In this document: positions 39,701-46,947 of the stretch, piece by piece
Layout: each line of letters begins with the position of its first letter
How positions within the stretch are numbered: the first letter of the stretch is position 1
Origin: Verrucomicrobiota bacterium
GTDB taxonomy: Bacteria; Verrucomicrobiota; Verrucomicrobiia; Limisphaerales; UBA9464
Direction of reading: 5' to 3'
Length of the DNA: 46,947 nt
Assembly: GCA_026397755.1 (NCBI GenBank)
Contig: JAPLUF010000290.1
Location: 1 to 46,947 of the forward strand
Notes under the pieces: generated by a model
What the model was told of the DNA's origin: nothing
Seen by the model: the letters and a program-made list of their open reading frames with translations, nothing else
Databases searched by the model: none
Made by a program: the position numbers and the translations under genes

Positions 39701-42700
39701 TGAATGCTTCTGCCCAGAACCTCACCGACCAACTCTCCAACGGCAATCGCACGCTCACCCTGACGAGCACTCGAATCGGTGCGGCCAACGCCTATGGGGA
39801 TCTCAATGCCGCGCTCCTCAATGCTTCCTATTTACTCTACCAGCCGGACGCGAATTTCAGCGGATCCGACACGCTGACCCTCACCTTGCATGACGCTTCC
39901 CAGGCGGGCAGCGGCGGCGACAAGACAGCGACGAGCACGATCGCCGTGACCGTGGGTGGTAACAACAATGCGCCAGTTTTTTCCGGCCTGGACGCCACCC
40001 CGACGTTCACCGAAGACGGGGCAGCGGTCACCCTCGACAGCAATGCCACCGTATCGGATGTGGAACTGTCGGCTTACAACAATTGGGGCGCAGCCGTGCT
40101 GACGATTGCCCGGCAGGGTGGAGCCAATGCTGAGGATGTGTTTGGTTGGACCGGCAGCGGGAGCTCGGGCGTGAATGCAAGTGGCCCATCTGTGCGCATC
40201 GCAACCACCTCGGTCGGCACCTTCACATCCACGGGAGGCACGTTGACCATCACGTTTGCCAATGCCACCACGACGGCCCAGGTGAACACCGTGTTGCAGG
40301 GAATCACCTATGCCAACAGCAACAACAATCCGCCTGCTTCAGTCGTTCTTGCCTTCACAATCAACGACGCAAACGCCCCCACGGACCTCACCAAGACAAA
40401 CCCTCAGGGCAGCGGCGTGGCTGCCACCGCATCCGGTTCCATCACCATCACCATCACCGCCAACAATGACGCCCCGACCCTCACCGGTATTAGCGCCACC
40501 GGTTATACGGAAAATGCGGCGGCGATCACCCTGGCTTCGGCGGCGGTGCCTAGTGACCCGGAGTTGTCTTACTTGGCATCCCAAGCAGGCGATTTGGGTG
40601 GGGTCACCCTGACCTTGTCCCGTTCAGTTACAGCCAATGCCCTCGATCAGTTCGGATGGACCGGATCTGGCGACAGTGGCGTGAATGCCAGCGGATCGAG
40701 TGTGCGCATCGATACCACTTCCGTCGGCGCCTTTACTTCCGCCAGCGGCACCCTGGCCATCACCTTTGCCAGCGGTGTCACCAGGGCTCAGGTCCAGCAG
40801 GTGCTTAGGGGTATTACCTACCAGTTCACGGGTGAGTCTCTGGGAGCCGCTGTCACAGCCGACATCACGCTCAACTGGGTGCTGAACGATGGAAACGTCA
40901 CGGCCCAAGGTCAGGGCGGGCCTAAGAGTGTGACGGTGGCTCAAACAGTCACCCTCACAGGACTAAACGATGCGCCGGTGTTGACGGACACAATTCTCAC
41001 GGCAGGAGCATCCAACTTTATCCCACCAGCACCATACACTGAGGATATGGGAGCTCCGGTGGGCTCTATTGGTTTCCGAATTTCTACATTGGCCTCTTCC
41101 AGCAACATCACCGATTCGGACACCAATTCTATATTGGGCTTTGCCATCATTGCGACGGATTCCACCCATGGTGTCTGGTATTACTCCCTCAACAATGGAG
41201 GCACTGGCTATTGGATTCCTTTCACAGCGACCGCCAGCACGGCCCGTTTGTTCACTACCCATACGAACAATCGCCTCTATTTCAAACCTGACGCGAATTG
41301 GAATGGAACGATTTCTTCGGCGCTCACCGTTCGCGCTTGGGACGCGATTACGGGCAGCAACGGTGGCACGGTGGATTTGAGTTCTGGGAGCAGTACGGGT
41401 GGAACCACCTCCTACTCGACGGCCACCGACACGGTCAGTCTGACGGTGAATCCGGTGAATGATGCACCCACCCGCACCGCTGCCACGGCGACCTTGGCGG
41501 CGATTAATGAAGATCAAGCGACCACCGCCACGGATGTGACCGTGGTGAACAACGGAGCCACGGTGTCCTCCCTGTTCTCCGGCGTCTTCTCGGATGCCAC
41601 CGATGCTGTCACCGGCGGGTCTTCAGCCAATGCCTTCGCCGGTGTGGTGGTTGTCGACAACTCCGACAGCACATCCACAACACAAGGTGTTTGGCAGTAC
41701 AAGACCGGGGCCAGCGGAACCTGGACGGCTATTGGCACACGAACCACTTCCGATGGTCGCTACCTTGATGACGCTGATTTCATCCGGTTTGTGCCAGTGG
41801 CTCATTTCAATGGCACTCCGTCCGGGTTGGTCGTTCGACTGGCCGACAATTCCACGGATGCCGTCGCTTCTGGGGCGGTTTCCATCAATGTCTCCGATGA
41901 TACTACCCTGTCGGGAGGTTCGACCCGCTACAGCAGTAGCGTGAACGCGGTGACATTGAACACCTCCGTCACGGCCATCAACGATGCGCCACTGGCCTCG
42001 GGATCGTCGACTTTGACGGCGGTGAACGAAGATACGGCCACAGGTTCCATTGCCGGTGCAACGGTCTCGACCTTGTTCTCAGCGCGATTCAGTGACACAG
42101 CCGACACGGTTACTGGTGGCTCCACCGCCAACACGTTGGCGGGGGTGGCGATTGTCGGAAACAGCGCGTTGCCCGCCGAAGGCGTCTGGCAATATCGATC
42201 ATCAGGTGGTTCTTGGAGTCCTTTACCGACAGTCACATCGATTGCGGGTCTCCTGCTGTCGACAACGGGTGAATTGCGCTTCGTGCCTGTGGCCGATTAC
42301 AACGGCACACCGGGTGGCCTGACGGTGCGGTTGGTCGAACCCCCCACCTCAGTAACAGATGGGACCGCAGCGCCGGATTTCACGGTGTCATCGAATTATG
42401 GCGGATCCACAGCGTACAGTTCAGCCACCGTTGTTCTGGGGACCACCATCACCGCGGTGAACGATGTGCCGACACTCACGGCCACGTTGACCAACCCGAC
42501 AGTGACCGAAAACAGCGCGACCGGATCCGGTACATCCATCGACCCCGTCAACTTGGTGACGGGTGCCGCGGTCTCGGATTTGGATCTGACGACCACCACC
42601 GGGCTGTCAGCGACCGTTTTTGGTGCGGGCACCCTCACAGCCACCCTGACTGATGGTGTGGCGGGAGACGTCCTTCAGATTAGCGGTTCGCTCCCCACCG

Positions 42701-45700
42701 GTGTGTCGGTGAGCGGTGGCACGGGCAGTACCGCTTTGAGCGTTTCTCTCGACGCCGATACGACCCTCACCGAGGTGCAAAACCTGCTGAATGCGCTTCA
42801 GTACAAGAGCACCAGCGACAACCCCTCGGCCAATAGCACCGAATCCGGTCGAACCTACACCGTGTTGGTGAGTGACGGTCGCAACGCCCAAGGATCGTCT
42901 CCGATCAATTATGCCGGAGCAACGGCCGCCTCGTCTGCGACGTTGTCCGGCACCATCACCATTACGCAGGCCAATGATGCGCCGGTGGTGGATTCGTGGA
43001 CTGAAGGCCAGAACGTGACCCACACGGCAGTCACCTTGGCTCCGTCCGCTACTCTGACCGATGCGGACAATGAACAACTCTCCAAAATGACTTTGGTGGT
43101 AGGTGGGATAGTGGATGGCAACCAAGAGCGTATTTTTATTGGAGGAACGGCTTTCCCGTTGAGCACCGACGCCACTTCCACCGATGTAGGAAGCTTCTTG
43201 GTTAGCTATGTCGCGGGAACCGGCACGGGAACATTCACGGTGGTACCCGATGCGACGGCCCCGGCGATCGCCACCAAGACGAGTTTCCAGTCTCTGCTCC
43301 AGGGCATCACTTACCTCCACAACTCAGACAATCCCACCGACGGAGATCGCACGGTAGCGATCAGTGTTACGGATGCCGGATTGAGTGATGCCGCCACCTT
43401 TACGAGCGAACTGATTTCCGGTTTGGCGACGGCGATCATCAATGTCGATCCGGTGAATGACCAACCGACGATTACCGGACTGACGGATGTTAGCGTTTCC
43501 GAAAACGCCATTAATGCGGCGGCGGCTGTCTTGGATTCGGACGTGACGGTAACGGAGTACGACAGTGCTGATTACAACGGAGGAACTCTGACGGTCAGTA
43601 CAGTCAGCGGTACCGCCACGGTTTCTTTGCCGACCAGCGCCAGCACTCTGTTGGGTAATGTGCAAAAAGCGGCCACGGGCAGCAACGTGGAGTATTACAA
43701 CGGGAGTTCTTGGATTCCTGTAGGTACCTGGAGCGGCGGAGCGGGAGCTAATTTCGTGGTGACATGGAACTCGAGCGCTACGGCGGCGATCGCGGAGCGG
43801 GTGATTGAAAACCTGACCTATGCCAACAGTTCTCAGGCCCCGTCTGCTACCAGAACCCTGACCCTTGCCCTGAACGACGGCGACGGGGGATCGACTCAGA
43901 ATGCCACGATTACCGTGACAATTATTAGGGACAACGACGCGCCGAGTTTGAGCGCCACGACCTTGGGCGGCACCTATGTTGAGCAAGCATCCGCTATGAC
44001 GTTCGTATCTGGGACCATTGCGGTCAGTGATCCGGATGCGAATGCCGACTTCTACGCCGGTGGGGCCGGATCCATCACGGTGTCACTCGATGGATACCAA
44101 AGTGGGGATACGCTTGCGGTTCTTCATCAGGGAACGGGTGCGGCCCAAATTGGAGTTTCTGGATCGGCGATCAGCTACGGCAACGTGGCCTTTGCGAGTT
44201 TCACGGGAGGCGCTGCCGCCAATCTGGTGATCACCTTCACGAGCACCACGGCGACACCGGCCGCGGTGCAAGCACTTATCGGCCAATTGCGCTTTTCCAA
44301 TTTAAGCAACGATGACCCGACGGCGAATGGTACAGATCCCAGTCGTGTCTTCACGGTGACCTTAAATGATGGTGGAAACACGAAAGACGGAGGCTCATCG
44401 ACCGCCTCGCTGACGGCCTCGGTGACGGGCACCATCACCATCACGGCGGTGAACGATGTTCCGGTGGTGGCGGCTGGAGGGACGCTGGCTTACACGGAGA
44501 ACGGTGCTGCAGCGGCAATTCGGCCCACGCTCACTATTGCCGATTCCGACGATACGCAAATTGCCGGAGCGACGGTGACGATCAGTGCGGGTTTCACCAC
44601 CGGAGATGTGTTGGGTTTCACGGACCAGAACGGGATTACCGGAAGCTACACTACGGGCTCTGGCGTATTGACCCTGACAGGCACGACGATCGTGGCGAAT
44701 TATCAAACCGCTCTTCAGAGCGTGACCTACCGATCGACGTCGGAAGATCCAACGTCGAGCAGTGCGAGTCGGACGGTGACCTGGAGTGTCACCGACGCGA
44801 ACTCGGACGGAGCAGGTCTGGCTAGCGGAACGGCGACCACCACGATCAACATCACAGCGGTGAACGACACGCCGACTCTGGCTACACCGACGCCGATTGC
44901 GCTGACGGACACCGTGGCGGATGACTCGTTCTCCAACAGCACTGGCACGCTGGTCGGTGCCGACCGGGACTCCGGGACGACGCTGAGCTATGGAATCAGT
45001 GGCGGGACCGACAGCACCCTGACGGTATCCAAGACGGGTACCTATGGGACGCTGACGGTGACCAAAGCATCGGGCGACTACACGTTTGTGCCCAATGCGG
45101 CTGCGATCAATGGGTTGAGTGCGAACACCAGCGAGACCTTCACGGTGAGCGTGAATGACAACGCCAGTCCATCTCTTCAGGCCACCGCTGGCCTGATGGT
45201 GAATATCACTGCTGTGAACGACACCCCAGTTCTGTCGGCCGTGACCCCAGGAACCGTTCTGGAGCAGAATCAGTCGGCCAACACGACGGATACGGCGCTT
45301 CAAGGCACTCTTTCAGGCACCGATGCCGATGATGCCACGCTGACCTACGGGATCCAGGGTGAGACGGCCGCGGGAGGATTGGTTAGCAAGGCAGGCAGCT
45401 ACGGCACGCTGACGGTGACCACCGCCACGCGCGGTTATGCCTTCACCAAAAACACCGCTTTGATCGAGGCTCTGGATGACGGCGAGACTCGCACCGACTC
45501 GTTCTCGGTCACCGTGACTGACGGAAAATCGACGCCTGTCATCCAGACCTACACGGTGACGGTGACCGGTGCGGATGACCCAGCGACCTTGGGCACGGTG
45601 ACCTCGGGTGCAATCATTGAGGTGGATCAATCTTCGACCACGACCGACTTCGGCCTGACCGGCACGCTGGTGGGCGCCGATGTGGATGGCGAGACGCTGA

Positions 45701-46947
45701 CCTATGGCGTCGTTGGCGGCACCGCCGGCACGGGTACGACGGCCGGCACGGTGAGCAAGTTGGGCACCTACGGCACGCTGACGTTGAACACCTCCAGCGG
45801 CGCCGGCACGGTGAGCAAGTTGGGCACCTACGGCACGCTGACGTTGAACACCTCCAGCGGCGCCTACACATTCACCAAGAACACCTCGGCCATCGAGGCC
45901 CTGGATGTCGGCGAGAGCGCCACGGACACCTTCACGATGACCGTGGGCGACGGCGATGGTGATTTGATCACGCGCGCCTACACGGTGAGAGTGACCGGTG
46001 CGGATGACGCGCCGACCCCGTCGCCGGTGACACCGGGGACAATCGCTGAGGTAGATCAATCGGCGGCGACCATCGACAGCGCCCTCAGTGGGACATTGTC
46101 CTGCACGGATGCCGATGGGGACACACTGGCCTATGGGATTCAGGGCGGAACGTCGGCCGATGGCACGGTGAGCCAGGTGGGTAGCTTCGGCACGCTGACC
46201 GTGAACACCTCCAGCGGCGTCTACGCGTTCACCAAGAACACCTCGACCATTGAAGCCCTCGATGTGGGCGAGAGTGGCACGGATACGTTTCAGGTGACGG
46301 TCGCCGACGGCGATGGATCACCAGTGAGTTGGAATTACACGGTGACTGTGACCGGTGCGGACGACCCAGCGACCCTGGGTCCGGTGACACCGGGTACGAT
46401 TGCCGAGGTGGATCAATCGGCCGCGACGACCGACGCAGGCTTGGGCGGCACGCTGCTCGGTGCCGATGTGGATGTCGAGACGCTGACCTACGGCCTCGTC
46501 GGCAGCACCGCCGGTACGGGCACGGTGAGCAAGGTGGGTGCCTTTGGCAGGCTGACGATGAACCCCTCCAACGGCGTCTACACGTTCACCAAGAACGCAT
46601 CGGCCATCGAAGCCCTGGACGTGGGCGAGAGCGGCACGGACACCTTCACGATGACCGTGGGTGATGGGGATGGCGACCTGATCACGCGCACCTACACGGT
46701 GAGCGTGACCGGTGCGGATGATCCGGCGACCTTGGGCACAGTAACCCCGGGCACTATTGCCGAGGTGGACCAGTCGGCTACGACGACCGACTCCGGCTTG
46801 GTTGGTACGCTGGTGGGCGCCGATGTGGATGGCGAGACGCTGACCTATGGCGTCGTTGGCGGCACCGCCGGCACGGGTACGACGGCCGGCACGGTGAGCA
46901 AGTTGGGCACCTACGGCACGCTGACGTTGAACACCTCCAGCGGCGCC
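33766..46947 (+). CDS. Giant secreted repeat protein (cadherin/CSPG-like, Ig-like and VCBS-type repeats), 3'-truncated by the window end
   Basis: Direct translation from ATG 33766 (MRFLAVLLLMISAFAVQTLSASVPTVSDSAG...) stays open for 4394 codons to the last base. No track + ORF after 33766 lies in this frame, consistent with no stop. About 28 linkers of the type '(I/V)TxVNDAPxL'; C-terminal VCBS units 'ADVDGETLTYG...GTYGTLTLNTSSGAYTFTKNTSAIEALDVGESxTDTFTMTVGDGDG'. Confidence 0.93.
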   Translation, partial: MRFLAVLLLMISAFAVQTLSASVPTVSDSAGTRTSAEDVPINISGVTVGDADGGSLTVTVTAVSGTITLASTTSLSSLTGNGTSSIQFIAPIADANTALAGMTFTPTLNFNGAATFNVSANDGTTTTALGLKTITFTAVNDAPVGVADSATLTEDGTTATGNVLTNDTDPDTADTGSTETKTVSALSGGSLGVAKFGSYGYLMLSANGGFTYTLDGNLNAVQALASGSSLTETFTYTVADQVGLTATAILTVTITGANDRPSLVASSVIRTQFENITTAFLVSELLLDTQNASIGVDLDTGTQLGVAITASTTTDASTSMAGAWSYSLNNGTTWMPFPVVSGTSALLLPPTAQVRFVVTESTSIDSRNSGHVTLEYRAWDQSVGTAGLTANPTGDTSTGPYSSDSITAAMNVISVNDPPLLTTATLTVNENNGAYPAGTVSATLTTGFTQDSTLTGTLTGTLRLHDPDNANSQIVYRIEELPAKGYLTLSGATLAVGSVFTHAQASGIQYTPDVAELSATTTDRFYFTVRDGAGGEIGSTGKNTGSNPWAYVDVTIVDVNSPVRITGASLTVSENNSPPGTAVIAEVPLLISDADDLTNLRSLTVTSLPSSSLGVLQYWNGSAYVALTSVPTTILATSLAAHPLRFSYNNSVEPTDQSGSLVALYSQTSFSVTATDNRATSPSSTSATVSLSITPVNDPPVLVIANSPMTVALGSADNIIGNTAPNRYLVTTDPDSPVAQRIYSVTRNPEHGYLTLSGARLGGGFIFTEADLTAGNLKYSRNDSVNAASDSVKFVVVDGHGGTSAEGTLVINVSTPGTGVAFRAIVSEDLFVRLDSDAVSFTATATVTATKPSRGELYKAGVGMFIYAPDAAATTFTQADIDAGKIVYVNKRVAIGGFATFPSSEPSSYNYTDTSTLTITDGGSTTTATLTFTVTPVDDPPYIAQGNTGVPNDSEPVAVLEQQADGTDGRVGANFELTGVGSALKLRGGAGNLWTLGIPDHFHYYDSDSSSIQYYASTVKGRLARWSGTAWEYLSVDESTGLSTFSASDLNTLNIAYFHVPNNDVATASATTIAASVTVYAVDGGRVSAGDVIISSGTVSEAATRTVFDGATSIALPRLALNRSPSRTLTLTIQDVNDRPVGAAKTFTVTEYSSGLAGQTTHIQDLSTTQITVSDPDSDSAAFTYTVTVLPTNGKLQKSDGQPTPTWSDLAANATFTQAELTGSRLRYVNSGNVEVFSDTDWSTAKDSFQYTVADGDGSTSTATTVSVKLRPTNEPPKLANNGPGTVPEGGALKITGALLGSANTANSGDIVAAVDSDSSRTQVQFRITSVPAVGYLYEGKPANLVIGSLTLNIKGTVVRQFGVGSVFTLQDIQDGKLWYRHSGSEPSSHGGSVTFGYAVSDASGMAEPTATFTVNVTPVNDAPVVTGLSGGLNYTEADTAAGAPVQIDTSVSVADNDLANNGLDFRGGSLRITYASGGNAADQLGVANLGTGAGQIGVSGSSVSYANVVIGTVDSAENGVNGTALKIVFSPGANPSLTTAAVKALIEGITFSHANYNAAVTGTRTLTYTLVDGGGTAGFGDSVVTVFIGQSTWTGSATITVVSANDRPVLSVHTGGGQLPLGSIGENDTTSPTPFLVSAFLQASADTTHTGIQDLDASPVMGIAVTGSTVAAAGKWQYSATGSSWTDLGSVSTGSALLLTPAYSIRFLPDGLEGGTATLTYLAWDQTSGSAGLRVSTAVNATQTSAFSTASDTLAITVTPVNDAPTLTGLAGDSVTATEDATFSFSIGNRLTLADVDAGSGILSLSIALTGSGNYQFTSTSGIYTDPAASTQNGTWTGFSSASGTVTVYGTLANLNTLLGTLQYVPAANANNDNLASQSLSGTPTLALTISDRGYGENGIAASAQTASRTITLSITAVNDTPTIALSSTTWTVSENAGATVVSSTITSADINDAADTGYAVSSIPYLVVTALRGTLSLNASAQNLTDQLSNGNRTLTLTSTRIGAANAYGDLNAALLNASYLLYQPDANFSGSDTLTLTLHDASQAGSGGDKTATSTIAVTVGGNNNAPVFSGLDATPTFTEDGAAVTLDSNATVSDVELSAYNNWGAAVLTIARQGGANAEDVFGWTGSGSSGVNASGPSVRIATTSVGTFTSTGGTLTITFANATTTAQVNTVLQGITYANSNNNPPASVVLAFTINDANAPTDLTKTNPQGSGVAATASGSITITITANNDAPTLTGISATGYTENAAAITLASAAVPSDPELSYLASQAGDLGGVTLTLSRSVTANALDQFGWTGSGDSGVNASGSSVRIDTTSVGAFTSASGTLAITFASGVTRAQVQQVLRGITYQFTGESLGAAVTADITLNWVLNDGNVTAQGQGGPKSVTVAQTVTLTGLNDAPVLTDTILTAGASNFIPPAPYTEDMGAPVGSIGFRISTLASSSNITDSDTNSILGFAIIATDSTHGVWYYSLNNGGTGYWIPFTATASTARLFTTHTNNRLYFKPDANWNGTISSALTVRAWDAITGSNGGTVDLSSGSSTGGTTSYSTATDTVSLTVNPVNDAPTRTAATATLAAINEDQATTATDVTVVNNGATVSSLFSGVFSDATDAVTGGSSANAFAGVVVVDNSDSTSTTQGVWQYKTGASGTWTAIGTRTTSDGRYLDDADFIRFVPVAHFNGTPSGLVVRLADNSTDAVASGAVSINVSDDTTLSGGSTRYSSSVNAVTLNTSVTAINDAPLASGSSTLTAVNEDTATGSIAGATVSTLFSARFSDTADTVTGGSTANTLAGVAIVGNSALPAEGVWQYRSSGGSWSPLPTVTSIAGLLLSTTGELRFVPVADYNGTPGGLTVRLVEPPTSVTDGTAAPDFTVSSNYGGSTAYSSATVVLGTTITAVNDVPTLTATLTNPTVTENSATGSGTSIDPVNLVTGAAVSDLDLTTTTGLSATVFGAGTLTATLTDGVAGDVLQISGSLPTGVSVSGGTGSTALSVSLDADTTLTEVQNLLNALQYKSTSDNPSANSTESGRTYTVLVSDGRNAQGSSPINYAGATAASSATLSGTITITQANDAPVVDSWTEGQNVTHTAVTLAPSATLTDADNEQLSKMTLVVGGIVDGNQERIFIGGTAFPLSTDATSTDVGSFLVSYVAGTGTGTFTVVPDATAPAIATKTSFQSLLQGITYLHNSDNPTDGDRTVAISVTDAGLSDAATFTSELISGLATAIINVDPVNDQPTITGLTDVSVSENAINAAAAVLDSDVTVTEYDSADYNGGTLTVSTVSGTATVSLPTSASTLLGNVQKAATGSNVEYYNGSSWIPVGTWSGGAGANFVVTWNSSATAAIAERVIENLTYANSSQAPSATRTLTLALNDGDGGSTQNATITVTIIRDNDAPSLSATTLGGTYVEQASAMTFVSGTIAVSDPDANADFYAGGAGSITVSLDGYQSGDTLAVLHQGTGAAQIGVSGSAISYGNVAFASFTGGAAANLVITFTSTTATPAAVQALIGQLRFSNLSNDDPTANGTDPSRVFTVTLNDGGNTKDGGSSTASLTASVTGTITITAVNDVPVVAAGGTLAYTENGAAAAIRPTLTIADSDDTQIAGATVTISAGFTTGDVLGFTDQNGITGSYTTGSGVLTLTGTTIVANYQTALQSVTYRSTSEDPTSSSASRTVTWSVTDANSDGAGLASGTATTTINITAVNDTPTLATPTPIALTDTVADDSFSNSTGTLVGADRDSGTTLSYGISGGTDSTLTVSKTGTYGTLTVTKASGDYTFVPNAAAINGLSANTSETFTVSVNDNASPSLQATAGLMVNITAVNDTPVLSAVTPGTVLEQNQSANTTDTALQGTLSGTDADDATLTYGIQGETAAGGLVSKAGSYGTLTVTTATRGYAFTKNTALIEALDDGETRTDSFSVTVTDGKSTPVIQTYTVTVTGADDPATLGTVTSGAIIEVDQSSTTTDFGLTGTLVGADVDGETLTYGVVGGTAGTGTTAGTVSKLGTYGTLTLNTSSGAGTVSKLGTYGTLTLNTSSGAYTFTKNTSAIEALDVGESATDTFTMTVGDGDGDLITRAYTVRVTGADDAPTPSPVTPGTIAEVDQSAATIDSALSGTLSCTDADGDTLAYGIQGGTSADGTVSQVGSFGTLTVNTSSGVYAFTKNTSTIEALDVGESGTDTFQVTVADGDGSPVSWNYTVTVTGADDPATLGPVTPGTIAEVDQSAATTDAGLGGTLLGADVDVETLTYGLVGSTAGTGTVSKVGAFGRLTMNPSNGVYTFTKNASAIEALDVGESGTDTFTMTVGDGDGDLITRTYTVSVTGADDPATLGTVTPGTIAEVDQSATTTDSGLVGTLVGADVDGETLTYGVVGGTAGTGTTAGTVSKLGTYGTLTLNTSSGA
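45562..46947 (+). repeat. Tandem VCBS-type repeat array (units of 429, 357 and 357 nt plus a partial fourth)
   Basis: Unit boundary GTGACCGGTGCGGAYGAC at 45562, 45991, 46348, 46705. 45664-45804 and 46807-46947 are identical over 141 nt. Confidence 0.9.
45742..45864 (+). repeat. Exact 60-bp direct tandem duplication (20 aa, in frame)
   Basis: 45742-45804 equals 45802-45864 (63-nt identity at 60-nt period): GCCGGCACGGTGAGCAAGTTGGGCACCTACGGCACGCTGACGTTGAACACCTCCAGCGGCGCC. Confidence 0.97.

Noticed and set aside
34023-46059. Many minus-strand ORFs (e.g. 37918-38946, 44395-45303, 45313-46059) and short + ORFs in other frames
   Set aside because: They are shadows of the continuous + frame of the giant repeat protein. 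Their translations are low-complexity with V/G/R-rich composition and no domain features.
1-46947. CRISPR arrays, tRNA, rRNA, transposase or integrase genes
   Set aside because: None found by reading both strands. The repeats in 33.7-46.9 kb are protein-coding, and no tRNA-like T-loop or acceptor structure was found.

Overview
The window looks like a Verrucomicrobiota-type chromosomal segment, probably a whole contig. It mixes housekeeping genes (ffh, tmk, htpX, tig, hisC, xthA-like, panB) with PVC-style secreted or redox genes: a CotH/lamin-tail protein, a pseudopilin, a DUF1573-cytochrome c fusion, a membrane-bound dehydrogenase with HEAT repeats and heme, DUF1501, and a Tat-type Gfo/Idh/MocA oxidoreductase. 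Four things stand out. (1) A roughly 130-bp interspersed structured repeat occurs twice in intergenic DNA (about 7165-7293 on + and about 26841-26972 on -). Both copies have three concentric inverted-repeat arms, and there are apparent compensatory base changes between copies. (2) An AT-rich island (about 17.5-20.25 kb) carries three consecutive ORFs for exported proteins of unknown function. (3) A giant secreted repeat protein starts at 33766 and stays open to the window end (at least 4394 codons). The ORF track misses it because no stop codon lies in the window. It carries an exact 60-bp tandem duplication, and the window ends exactly where a repeat copy would branch. (4) The membrane glycosyltransferase-like gene at 21003 has an in-frame TAG that separates it from an upstream ATG. 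All alignments and counts were done by hand; no database search was run.
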